From Mesorhizobium_K quangtriensis (lineage in GTDB: Bacteria > Pseudomonadota > Alphaproteobacteria > Rhizobiales > Rhizobiaceae), in assembly GCF_040081925.1 (NCBI RefSeq), contig NZ_JBEBMF010000005.1, positions 269,563 through 333,562 on the forward strand: 64,000 bases of DNA. Direction: 5' to 3'. Position numbers and translations under genes: made by a program. This document shows positions 17,018 through 24,926 of this stretch, in pieces. The notes beneath the pieces were generated by a model that worked only from the letters and a program-made list of their open reading frames with translations, was not told the DNA's origin and did not search any database. Position 1 is the first letter of the stretch. The number at the start of each line of letters is the position of its first letter.

Positions 17018-18370
17018 TCAAAACGGTGGGCTCGATACCTGCGGGAAGTCTGTCAACCAGCCGCCATCGAACCCCGCCCTTTGCAGGCCTCTGCGGATGT
17101 GCGGGCACGTGCGCATCAACCGCCACAACAAGCCGCTGTGCTCGTTCTCTATCATCAGGACGACAGGGCCTTCGTTCAGGCCGAAGTGCCAAGGCGAAAC
17201 CCACCACCCAAAAGCGTTTCCCGGCGATCCCGGGTGCGTCGGATTGAAGGCTGCCTTGAAGCCATAGGCGTTGGCCGCCTTGAGCTTGGCCTGATGGATG
17301 CAAAAAGCGATCGCCGGTTGGACGATTTCCGGAGCGAACGGCAAAGAGGCTACGATGGCCCAGGGGGCCAGCGTGCCGTCGTCGGGACCATACGGGACGC
17401 CGCGCCCGACATAGTCCTCAAACCGGCGTTCGATACCGTTCAGCTTGAGTGTGGAGGGACCCGGTCCCTCGCTCGCGGTAAGGCCCCAGCAATGTTCGCC
17501 ATAGCCGTCGAAACCACGGGGGTTTTCGATAGCGTAGCTTTGCTGGACGTAGGTGGCGCGCCGGCTGTTTTCGAAATAGTCGCTTCCCTTGCTGCGCATG
17601 AAGGGATCCTGGAGACCGCGAAAGTCGATCCACACATGCGAGAGCTGATGGATGAACAGCGGTCCCGCATAGAGGTAGTCGTAGCCGTAGCAGTGCTCCC
17701 AGCGGAAGGTGGCCGTCCAGGCCGCGTAGCTGGTCGGGGGTAGAGGATGCGTCGGCGAGCCGAGCCCCAGGACATAGAGCAAAAGCGCCTCATCATATCC
17801 TTCCCAGCGGTACTTCAGGAATCCGTGCTCAGGTGTCCATCCGTGGCTGACGGTCTCTCCCCCATCCTGCGCCCAGCGCCAATCGGCTCGACGATAGAGC
17901 GCATCGGCCAGTGTGCGGATCTCGACCTCGTCCCGCGTGTTCGCACCGAAAAACGCCGCCGCGGCCAGCGCGCCGGCCAACAAAAAGGTGCTGTCGATGG
18001 TCGACAGCTCGCACTGCCAGGCTCGCCGGCCGGTCTGCATATCCAGGAAGTGATAGTAAAAACCGCGATATCCCGTGGCGTCCGGTTCCGGCCCATGCGG
18101 GCTGTTCCAGAAGAAGCGCAGCGTTGCCAAAGTGCGTTTCGTGGCCGCGCTCCGGCTCATGAATCCGCGTTCGACGCCCACCGGATAGCACGCCAGCGCA
18201 AGGCCGGTGGCGGCGATGCTTGCGGGCCAGTTTGCTTCCGTCTTGTCGAGGATCAGGCCGTTGGCAGGGTTCGCCTTATGAATAAAGTAGTCGAATGTCT
18301 CTCGCTGCAACGTCTCAAGGTCATCTTGTATCGCAGAGTTGCTCACGATGTCACTTGGCAGGATTTTCAT
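17018..18370 (-). CDS. Glucoamylase-like (PF10091) glycoside hydrolase/transglycosylase
   Basis: 450 residues with no signal peptide. It matches the glycoamylase-like family related to the C-terminal domain of cyclic beta-1,2-glucan synthases and to beta-1,2-glucanases: ETFDYFIHKANPANGL near residue 30, GYRGFYYHFLDMQTGRRAW, ELSTIDSTFLLAGAL, HGWTPEHGFLKYRWEGYDEA, and the FGWWVSPWHFGLNEGPVVLM end. The fold is an (alpha/alpha)6 barrel. It likely acts on a beta-linked glucan, but the polymer cannot be read here. The gene sits downstream of the CBS-BON gene on the same strand, 35 bases away. Confidence 0.82.
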   Translation of the reverse strand: MKILPSDIVSNSAIQDDLETLQRETFDYFIHKANPANGLILDKTEANWPASIAATGLALACYPVGVERGFMSRSAATKRTLATLRFFWNSPHGPEPDATGYRGFYYHFLDMQTGRRAWQCELSTIDSTFLLAGALAAAAFFGANTRDEVEIRTLADALYRRADWRWAQDGGETVSHGWTPEHGFLKYRWEGYDEALLLYVLGLGSPTHPLPPTSYAAWTATFRWEHCYGYDYLYAGPLFIHQLSHVWIDFRGLQDPFMRSKGSDYFENSRRATYVQQSYAIENPRGFDGYGEHCWGLTASEGPGPSTLKLNGIERRFEDYVGRGVPYGPDDGTLAPWAIVASLPFAPEIVQPAIAFCIHQAKLKAANAYGFKAAFNPTHPGSPGNAFGWWVSPWHFGLNEGPVVLMIENEHSGLLWRLMRTCPHIRRGLQRAGFDGGWLTDFPQVSSPPF

Positions 18371-18405
18371 GTGATGCTCGCCTAGGATCGAATGGTGTTT
18401 GGAGC

Positions 18406-19068
18406 TTAGGCAAGAGACAGGCGGTCGAAGACACCTTTGACTCCCCTTACGCCCTCGGCAACCACGCGGACGGCATCTCGCTCACTCTGCGAGGAGACCG
18501 CGCCCGATACATGCACCAGGCCATCGGCGACGGTAAGGTCCAGCTCATCTACGTTGATGCCTGCGTCTTCTCGCAGTCGTGTAAGGATGCTGCGCCGGAT
18601 CGCGTCATCACCGGGCGCCGTCGCATCGGATCTGGCTGTGATGAGAACCCGCAGGAGTTCGGCTCGGCTTACGATGCCAACCAAGTGCTCTCCTCTCATT
18701 ACCGGTATGCGCTTGATGCCGCGCTCCACCATAAGCGCAGCGATTCGAGGGAGCGGCGTTTCCTCGTCGACCTTGATTGGATCTGAGGTCATTACATCCG
18801 CTACTTTCCAGCTGTGGCTTTTCACGTAAGCGCCAGCGTTGCTCTCCTCAGTGCTGGACTGCCGGTCGACCGGCGCCAGCGCCTGGACACCGAGTTCCGA
18901 CCTACGCATTAGATCGCCCTCGGTCAGGATGCCGACCACGCGGCCATCATCGTCAATCACGGGCAGGCCGCTGATGCGGTGGTCCAGCACTATCCGCGCT
19001 ACATGCCTGACACTGTGCTCAGGTGAAACGCTGACTACGTTCGCGGTCATGACGTCTTTTGCCTGCAT
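18406..19068 (-). CDS. CBS-domain pair plus BON-domain protein
   Basis: 220 residues from ATG at 19068, preceded by AAGGATCAGG; a longer frame to 19209 lacks a site. Residues 1-60 and 90-150 are two CBS motifs (AKDVMTANVVSVSPEHSVR..VVGILTEGDLMRR and VADVMTSDPIKVDEETPL..LVGIVSRAELLRV), which bind adenosine nucleotides as an energy sensor. Residues about 155-220 form a BON domain (DAIRRSILTRLREDAGINV..VHVSGAVSSQSERDAV). The CBS-BON arrangement is common in proteobacterial stress regions. Its output partner is unknown. Confidence 0.9.
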   Translation of the reverse strand: MQAKDVMTANVVSVSPEHSVRHVARIVLDHRISGLPVIDDDGRVVGILTEGDLMRRSELGVQALAPVDRQSSTEESNAGAYVKSHSWKVADVMTSDPIKVDEETPLPRIAALMVERGIKRIPVMRGEHLVGIVSRAELLRVLITARSDATAPGDDAIRRSILTRLREDAGINVDELDLTVADGLVHVSGAVSSQSERDAVRVVAEGVRGVKGVFDRLSLA

Positions 19069-19290
19069 CTGCCTGATCCTTAAGCGTATGGAATTTGCTC
19101 TCGGCGTTGCGTGACCGACGTTACCACCCCGCCGTTCAAGCCGCGCCCCAGATAATAGGTTGCGAATATCGCAGATTAGCTCGGGATCGCGGAAGGTTTC
19201 TTGATACACGTCAAGGAAACGCAGCTGATTTACCAGCAGCTAGGGCGATTGCGGCTGAGAGAGAGCAAAGAAAGCAGCAGGACAACGGCG

Positions 19291-20727
19291 ATGGTGTTCA
19301 TTGGGGGCGAAGCTTGGGCGATCGCCTATCTGGCGGCTGAGTGGTCAATCCGCCTCGTGATGATTGTGGTCGTGCCCCTGCGGCGTTCTCCCGAGGCCTC
19401 GCGAAGTTGGCTTCTGCTGGTATTTTTCTTGCCGATTCCGGCGCTTGTTATCTACCTTCTTATTGGAAGACCGAGTTACCCGCGCTGGCGGCGCCAGCGC
19501 TTCGTCAGATTGCCGGCCATCCTCGCCGCCGCGTCCAGGGAGATTGCCCATTCCCGTTTCTGCCGCCGTCCCGACCTGCCGGCCACCCTGGCCGGGCCAG
19601 CTCTCCTGATCGAAAAGCTCGGGCAATTCCCGGCACTCGCCGGAAACGACGTCAAGCTTCTCTCCGATTATGATGACGTGATCGACCGAATCGTCGCCGA
19701 CATCGACCAGGCACAACAAACAGTCCATCTTCTATTCTACATCTTTGCCGACGACGAGACCGGCCGGCGCGTAATCGACGCTCTGGACCGGGCCGCGCGA
19801 CGAGGCGTCAAGTGCCGGGTTCTGATCGATGCCATCGGGTCGAGGCAGTGGGCGCTAGGGGTGTCGAAGTTGCTCGCCCCGGCCGGCGTGGAGGTTCGGC
19901 TCGCCCTTCGGGTCGGAGTTTTCCGGCGCAGGTCGGCACGCGCCGATCTGCGCAATCACCGGAAGATCGCCATCATCGACAGCCTTGTCGGCTATGTTGG
20001 CTCGCAGAACATCACCAATGCCGTATCTCGCCGGAACATCGCCAATGAAGAACTGGTCGCGCAAGTGGTCGGTCCGATCACGACGGAACTCCAAGCTGTT
20101 TTTATCGCCGACTGGTTCATGGAAACCGACGAGGAACTGGCCATGCCCGCCTTGTTTCCGCACCATCATCCCGACGCCGGGGTCGTTGCACAGGTTCTGC
20201 CAAGCGGCCCCGATTACCCCGATGCCGGCATTGGACACCTCATGGCCGCGCTGGTTCACGGCGCGCGCGAACGTGTCGTCGTCACGACCCCCTACTTCGT
20301 CCCCGACGAGGCATTCTTGCAGGCGCTAAAGACCGCGGTGTTGCGGGGAGTCGAAGTCCACCTGGTGGTTTCTTACCTGACGGATCACGTTTTAGTGAAG
20401 TTCGCGCAGCGATCCTATTACTCCGAACTACTCCTGGCCGGTATCCACGTGCACCTCTACAAGGGCGGCTTCTTGCATGCCAAGCATGTCACATTTGATG
20501 ACGAGATCGCACTGCTGGGCTCCAGCAATGTCGACATCCGCTCCTTTGTCCTGAACGCTGAAATAAGCTTTGTCGCTTTTGACCGTGGCGTCACGGCTCA
20601 ACTGCAACGTGAACAAATCCGCTGCTTTGGCGCCAGCGAGACGCTCACTTTCGACGCTTGGGAAAAGCGCATGATCGCCCACAAGATCTGCGAGAACTTG
20701 GCGCGGCTGGCGGGTCCTCTTCTGTAA
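19291..20727 (+). CDS. cls: Cardiolipin synthase (phospholipase D superfamily)
   Basis: 478 residues from ATG at 19291, preceded by GCAGGACAA; an earlier in-frame start at 19201 seems less likely. Two N-terminal membrane segments (about 10-30 and 38-60) anchor the enzyme. Both HKD motifs are present: NHRKIAIIDSLVGYVGSQNI and LHAKHVTFDDEIALLGSSNV. It joins phosphatidyl groups to make cardiolipin at the inner membrane. A Rho-independent terminator follows. Cardiolipin synthases are frequent in stress islands; no operon partner is seen. Confidence 0.92.
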   Translation: MVFIGGEAWAIAYLAAEWSIRLVMIVVVPLRRSPEASRSWLLLVFFLPIPALVIYLLIGRPSYPRWRRQRFVRLPAILAAASREIAHSRFCRRPDLPATLAGPALLIEKLGQFPALAGNDVKLLSDYDDVIDRIVADIDQAQQTVHLLFYIFADDETGRRVIDALDRAARRGVKCRVLIDAIGSRQWALGVSKLLAPAGVEVRLALRVGVFRRRSARADLRNHRKIAIIDSLVGYVGSQNITNAVSRRNIANEELVAQVVGPITTELQAVFIADWFMETDEELAMPALFPHHHPDAGVVAQVLPSGPDYPDAGIGHLMAALVHGARERVVVTTPYFVPDEAFLQALKTAVLRGVEVHLVVSYLTDHVLVKFAQRSYYSELLLAGIHVHLYKGGFLHAKHVTFDDEIALLGSSNVDIRSFVLNAEISFVAFDRGVTAQLQREQIRCFGASETLTFDAWEKRMIAHKICENLARLAGPLL

Positions 20728-20765
20728 AACCGAGTTGGGGTTGACCGCTGCGTTTTTCCGTAACC

Positions 20766-20796
20766 GGTTGCGTCGTGCTGCAACCCTGCTTTTTTT
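20766..20796 (+). terminator. Rho-independent terminator after cardiolipin synthase
   Basis: Arms GGTTGC and GCAACC enclose an 8-base loop and are followed by CTGC and a run of seven T, a standard intrinsic terminator. Confidence 0.75.
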
Positions 20797-20893
20797 CGGG
20801 ATTCGGTTCTCTCTTTGACCTTGGACAAACTGGACCATTGGCCTTCGTCTATGATGGCAACTTACAACTTGCACATCCCGAGGACGGAATCAG

Positions 20894-21313
20894 GTGAGAT
20901 CGGGTGCGATCCCTTTGGGGCAGTCCAGTAAGCGAACTGGAACTCGGGCACTTGATGCGTCGCGATGGCTCGCCCTTTCCATGGCCATCCTCATGGCCGG
21001 TTCGGCCATGCTTCACGACCGACACGCTCAAGCGGCTTCCGCTGATGGGGTTCGCTATGTCGTCGAGACCATCCAGGCCGAGCCTGCGACCGGACACAAC
21101 CATGTCGAATCCTGCGGCGGCGAAGACCGGGCGCGGGACGACGGCAGTTGCCATGTTTCGGCATCAGGATGCGCCATCTGCGTCTTGGTATCCGCTGAGA
21201 TCGTCATCGGCACGATGCGAAACGAGCCTCCCGCCTTTACCCGATCTTCCATCTCATTGCCGGGTGAGTTGCCGCTCCGGTTGCGGCCACCCAAGGTTTC
21301 CGTGATTGCCTGA
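20894..21313 (+). CDS. Small exported Cys/His protein, unknown function
   Basis: 139 residues with a GTG start (20894). A hydrophobic segment near residues 24-38 (RWLALSMAILMAGSAMLHD) looks like a signal anchor or signal peptide. The mature part holds GHNHVESCGGED, DDGSCHVSASGCAIC, a spread of His and Cys that could hold a metal. The layout matches the protein at 3575-3985, and each lies at the head of a metal-related gene set. The beta-propeller gene follows 177 bases later. No named family recognised; the start is uncertain. Confidence 0.5.
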   Translation: MRSGAIPLGQSSKRTGTRALDASRWLALSMAILMAGSAMLHDRHAQAASADGVRYVVETIQAEPATGHNHVESCGGEDRARDDGSCHVSASGCAICVLVSAEIVIGTMRNEPPAFTRSSISLPGELPLRLRPPKVSVIA

Positions 21314-21490
21314 GCGCGCGTTGCCGTTCTGGTTCGCGCTCACCGTCAACAATCCTGCGGAGTCACGAACATGAGAACCAAAGAGTACGATGTCTCAATC
21401 CATATGTCAGTTTCTGACCCCCACCGCGCTCGGTACTGTCGTCCGACCCGCGCCATCCCTGATCACTTTAGCGGCGACAAGGAGAAAGCT

Positions 21491-22603
21491 ATGAGAACTA
21501 CTTCCGCATCGGTTTCGCGAAATCCCTGTCGCGTGACCTTCGGCGCGCTAGCGGCAGCCATTGGCTTGGCGATTGCGATGTCCTTCGCACGTCCCGCTGT
21601 GGCGGAGCCAATACCGTCAGGCATCGTTTACACGGCCGACGAATATGGCAAAACCGTCAGCCGTGTCGATCTAAAGAGCGGAAAGGTCGATATCATCCCT
21701 GTCGATTTGACACCCCACAATGTGCAGTTCGTCCCGGGCGGAGGCCGCTTGCTGGCGGTCGGCATCTCCGCATCGGGTGGAGGGACCGAAAGTCATGATG
21801 GTGGTGGCCATGGTGGCAGCGAGGACGGCGACGGAGATAAGGGTGCAGCCGATGGCGGCAAGCTGATAGTCCTCGACACGGCCGACATCGCCTCCGCCCA
21901 GACGGTTTCGATCGACGTTGGCACCCACCCGGCCCATGTCATCGCCGATGCCGAAGGCAACCGCGCATACGTGTCCAATTCCGAAGACGACACTCTTTCG
22001 GTGGTCGATCTGCAAAAGGGCGAAGCCGTCGCGACAATCGCCACGGGCGACTATCCGCACGGCCTGCGAATGAGTCCTGACGGCAAGTCGATCTACGTCG
22101 CCAATGTCGAGGACGGCACTGTCTCGGTGATCGATATCGCCACGCTTGCAGAAACAGTCAGGATCGCGGTCGGGCCCGCTCCGGTTCAGGTGGGGTTCGT
22201 CCCGGACGGCAGGCGCGTCTACGTTTCGCTGCGCGACGCGAACCAGGTGGCGGTGATTGACACCGTCACGCGCGAGGTGACCGGGCGTATCGATGTCGGG
22301 CGGTCACCCATCCAGGTGCATGCGACGCCGGACGGCCGCTTCGTTTATGTCGCAAACCAGGGAACCGACGAGGAGCCGGACGACACGGTTTCGGTCATCG
22401 ATACCGCCAGCAACACGGTCGTTAAGACAGTTCGGACAGGCCAGGGAGCGCATGGAGTGACCGTCAGCAGCGACGGGGACTTTGCTTTCGTGACCAATAT
22501 CATCGACGGCACGGTTTCGCGGATATCAGTCGCAAGCCAGTCGGTCGTCGGCACCTACACAGTCGGCAAGGGACCGAACGGTATTACTTTTCAGACCCCT
22601 TGA
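21491..22603 (+). CDS. Exported YVTN-family beta-propeller protein
   Basis: 370 residues from ATG at 21491, with AAGGAGAAAG upstream; a longer frame from 21371 is unlikely. Residues 1-37 are a signal peptide ending AVAEP. The rest is a beta-propeller of repeated blades: DNTLSVVDL-type repeats and five copies of a PDG(K/R)xxYVxN pattern (for example MSPDGKSIYVANVEDG and ATPDGRFVYVANQGTD). An acidic His/Gly-rich insertion near residues 97-118 (SHDGGGHGGSEDGDGD) could bind metal. YncE-like propellers act in the periplasm, some with metals. Its role here is unknown. Confidence 0.85.
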   Translation: MRTTSASVSRNPCRVTFGALAAAIGLAIAMSFARPAVAEPIPSGIVYTADEYGKTVSRVDLKSGKVDIIPVDLTPHNVQFVPGGGRLLAVGISASGGGTESHDGGGHGGSEDGDGDKGAADGGKLIVLDTADIASAQTVSIDVGTHPAHVIADAEGNRAYVSNSEDDTLSVVDLQKGEAVATIATGDYPHGLRMSPDGKSIYVANVEDGTVSVIDIATLAETVRIAVGPAPVQVGFVPDGRRVYVSLRDANQVAVIDTVTREVTGRIDVGRSPIQVHATPDGRFVYVANQGTDEEPDDTVSVIDTASNTVVKTVRTGQGAHGVTVSSDGDFAFVTNIIDGTVSRISVASQSVVGTYTVGKGPNGITFQTP

Positions 22604-22612
22604 TACGCGAAC

Positions 22613-22641
22613 GCGGGTGCCGAGACCGTCTCGGCGCCCGC
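22613..22641 (+). terminator. Strong GC-rich hairpin after the beta-propeller gene
   Basis: A 13-base stem (GCGGGTGCCGAGA paired with TCTCGGCGCCCGC, one G-T pair) closes a 3-base loop, 9 bases after the stop codon. There is no T-run, but the position and stability suggest a transcription end. The next 250 bases (22642-22892) show no gene. Confidence 0.6.
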
Positions 22642-22892
22642 GGGCATAACTAAAGCCAGAATTGAAGAACACAGCCGTAGCTGCTTTTCGCAAGGGACCT
22701 TTCTTGTCGGGATCCTACTCTTGACGTCCCTGCCCTGCTTTATGGAGGACGCCACCATCCAAAGCATCGCACCAGAATACACCTCTGACGGTCTTGAGCC
22801 TCGCATCACTTGTTGAGGCGGCGGCCGAATTTCGGGCGGAAACGGACGGCTGCCGCCGTGTTGCTACTCGCCGAGATCGGCGGGCCTGCCTG

Positions 22893-23279
22893 TCAGATCG
22901 CCGCGACCGCCTCGGCCAGCAGGTCGCGTACCTGACCCGCAACCGCATGCAGTGCAGGATTGTCGATCGCCTGCATCGAGGCCACCGGGTCAATCGCGCT
23001 GACCTCAACCCCGCCTGCGACCTCGCGCAGGATCACATTGCAGGGCAGCATCGCGCCAACGCGCGGCTCGATACCGATGGCCTGATGCGCCATCTTCGGA
23101 TTGCAGGCGCCAAGGATTCGATAGGGCGGCATGTCCACGTCGAGCTTCTTCTTCATAGTCGCCTTGACGTCGATTTCGGTCAGGACGCCAAAGCCTTTGT
23201 CTGCAAGCGCCTTCCGGGTGCGGGCGTCGACCTCGTCAAAGTTCGCCCCGGTTACCAACCGATTGAACGTATAATTCAT
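22893..23279 (-). CDS. DUF302 family protein
   Basis: 128 residues covering the whole DUF302 domain: an N-terminal YTFNRLVTGANFDEVDARTR strand-helix, ADKGFGVLTEIDVKATMKKK, YRILGACNPKMAHQAI, MLPCNVILRE and a C-terminal LLAEAVAAI. The conserved Cys residues (GACNP and LPCN) could bind copper or another soft metal. There is no signal peptide. It is followed on the same strand, upstream, by a tiny membrane protein and an EF-hand protein. DUF302 genes occur with copper, sulfur and heavy-metal genes; the function is unresolved. Confidence 0.9.
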   Translation of the reverse strand: MNYTFNRLVTGANFDEVDARTRKALADKGFGVLTEIDVKATMKKKLDVDMPPYRILGACNPKMAHQAIGIEPRVGAMLPCNVILREVAGGVEVSAIDPVASMQAIDNPALHAVAGQVRDLLAEAVAAI

Positions 23280-23298
23280 GGTGATTTCTCCCTGCAGG

Positions 23299-23415
23299 TC
23301 ATTTTCGCAAATACTTGATCAGGGCGGCGATTGTTAGAGCCACAAGGACCAGAATGACGATCGTCCCCAGCCAGCCGAACCCCATCCCCAAGCCCATACC
23401 GTAGTCGTTCATCAT
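23299..23415 (-). CDS. Tiny single-pass membrane protein (38 residues)
   Basis: ATG at 23415 is preceded by AGGAGAATTCG, an excellent ribosome site. The product starts MMNDYGMGLGMGFGW, with several Met and Gly, then a single membrane helix (LGTIVILVLVALTIAALI) and a KYLRK end. It lies 19 bases upstream of DUF302. Such Met-containing small proteins occur in Hyphomicrobiales copper islands. The function is unknown, but the reading frame and ribosome site make it credible. Confidence 0.65.
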   Translation of the reverse strand: MMNDYGMGLGMGFGWLGTIVILVLVALTIAALIKYLRK

Positions 23416-23488
23416 CGAATTCTCCTATCACATGATGGCTCTGCCCCCGACGCCAGACTTGCGTCAAAGCGGCGGGGCTGCACTCACG

Positions 23489-24019
23489 TCAGTTGTTGTC
23501 CATCGTGCCTTTACCCATTCCCGGCATTCCGCCTTGCTGCCCGGCCATGTGGCTCTGCATCATTTCAGCCATGGCCGCCATTTCAGCCTCGGTCACTAGC
23601 GCGTCACCGTCGACGTCGTGCATCTGGAAAGCGCGCACCGTCATCGGCCGGGTGTGCGCCGCATGCATCACCGCGAATTCCTCCAACGACAGCTTGCCAT
23701 TGGCATCGGTGTCATAGGTCTTGAGTTCTGCCTGAATGCCTGCCGTCATCTCTTCGGGGCTGAGCGTACCGTCCTTGTTGGTATCAAAGGTGGCCATGGA
23801 ATAGCTCTGGTGCCCACCCATCATCATGCCCATACCGCCGCCCATCATGCCGTGATGGCCGGCATCCCTCATGCCGCCGTGCCCACGCATCATACCCATG
23901 CCATCGCCCATCATACCGCCATGCTGCATCTGCGCCTGCTGGGCGATGACGGGCACTGCAACCGCTGCAAGCCCAAGGGCTGCAACGACTGAGAGGGTCA
24001 GCTTCGTTGAACGTTTCAT
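23489..24019 (-). CDS. Secreted EF-hand protein with Met/His-rich region
   Basis: 176 residues from ATG at 24019, with AGGAGTG upstream; a longer frame lacks a site. Residues 1-26 form a signal peptide (VVAALGLAAVAVPVIAQQ). Residues about 29-72 are rich in Met, His and Gly (MQHGGMMGDGMGMMRGHG..HHGMMGGGMGMMMGG), suited to copper. Three EF-hand loops follow: DTNKDGTLSPEE, DTDANGKLSLEE and DVDGDALVTEAE. It is divergent from a two-component system with a Met-rich sensor, so copper-controlled expression is a reasonable inference. Confidence 0.85.
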   Translation of the reverse strand: MKRSTKLTLSVVAALGLAAVAVPVIAQQAQMQHGGMMGDGMGMMRGHGGMRDAGHHGMMGGGMGMMMGGHQSYSMATFDTNKDGTLSPEEMTAGIQAELKTYDTDANGKLSLEEFAVMHAAHTRPMTVRAFQMHDVDGDALVTEAEMAAMAEMMQSHMAGQQGGMPGMGKGTMDNN

Positions 24020-24111
24020 GATTATCACTCCTGAATTGATCTGCGATGAGTTCAATCTGGGGTGCAGGTGTCCCACAGGTTTGTCAGGCGGGACGGTCAT
24101 TTGTATCAAAC

Positions 24112-24146
24112 TGTCGCAAACACCATTCCGGTGAAGGTTTGCGACA
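24112..24146. promoter_or_regulatory. Perfect 10-base inverted repeat in a divergent promoter
   Basis: TGTCGCAAAC and GTTTGCGACA are exact inverted copies with 15 bases between them, roughly one and a half helix turns. The repeat lies between the EF-hand gene (starts 24019, minus) and the response regulator (starts 24198, plus). It is a good candidate for the binding site of that regulator. A second imperfect repeat (TGACCC..GGGTCA) sits nearer the response-regulator start. Confidence 0.6.
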
Positions 24147-24197
24147 ATCTTCTGCCCGCGTGACCCCTAGGATCGGCTAGGGTCAGGTCCAGGAGAT

Positions 24198-24926
24198 ATG
24201 CTGATGACCAGTCCGCCCCATATCCTGATCGTCGATGATCACCGCGAGATTCGCGATGCCTTGGCGAAGTATCTGGAAAAGAACGGCATGCGCGCGACGA
24301 CCGCGGCAAATGCCCTGGCGATGGACGCGGCGATGAAGGTGGGGCAGTTCGATCTGATCGTACTGGACGTTATGATGCCGGGCGAAGACGGTCTGTCGGC
24401 CTGCCGCCGTTTGCGCGCCCAGGGTAGCATACCGATCCTGATGCTGACCGCACTTGGGGATGATACCGACCGCATCGTTGGACTTGAGGTTGGGGCCGAT
24501 GACTACCTGCCGAAACCGTTCAATCCGCGCGAACTCCTGGCCCGGATCAAGGCAATCCTGCGACGGTCCGAACGGGCGCGGATGCCGGGTGGCAACATTG
24601 CCGGGCACAGGCTGGCGTTCGACCGTTGGGTTCTGGATACCGACCGGCGGAGGCTGGTCGATACCGAAGGCGCCGAAGTCGCGCTGACCACCTCCGAATT
24701 CCGCCTTCTGACGGTGTTTCTGGCCCGCCCACGCTTCGTGCTCAGTCGCGATCAACTACTCGATCTGACCTCTGGCCGGGCGGCACAGGTGTTTGATCGC
24801 ACCATCGACAACCAGATCAGCCGATTGCGCCGCAAGATCGAGGCGGATCCAACCAAGCCCGTCCTAATCGCGACAGTCTGGGGAGGCGGCTACAGTCTTG
24901 CCGCCGATGTAAGGGAGATGCCGTGA
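24198..24926 (+). CDS. OmpR-family response regulator
   Basis: 242 residues. The receiver domain (1-125) has the acidic pair D13/D14, the phospho-acceptor D57 in LIVLDVMMPG, and K106 in LPKPF. Residues about 140-238 are a winged-helix DNA-binding domain (LTTSEFRLLTVFLARPRFVLSRDQLLDL..RTIDNQISRLRRKIE..TVWGGGYSL). The start is ATG at 24198 after CCAGGAGAT; ATG at 24204 is an alternative. It overlaps the sensor kinase by GTGA. The likely stimulus is discussed with the kinase. Confidence 0.95.
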   Translation: MLMTSPPHILIVDDHREIRDALAKYLEKNGMRATTAANALAMDAAMKVGQFDLIVLDVMMPGEDGLSACRRLRAQGSIPILMLTALGDDTDRIVGLEVGADDYLPKPFNPRELLARIKAILRRSERARMPGGNIAGHRLAFDRWVLDTDRRRLVDTEGAEVALTTSEFRLLTVFLARPRFVLSRDQLLDLTSGRAAQVFDRTIDNQISRLRRKIEADPTKPVLIATVWGGGYSLAADVREMP

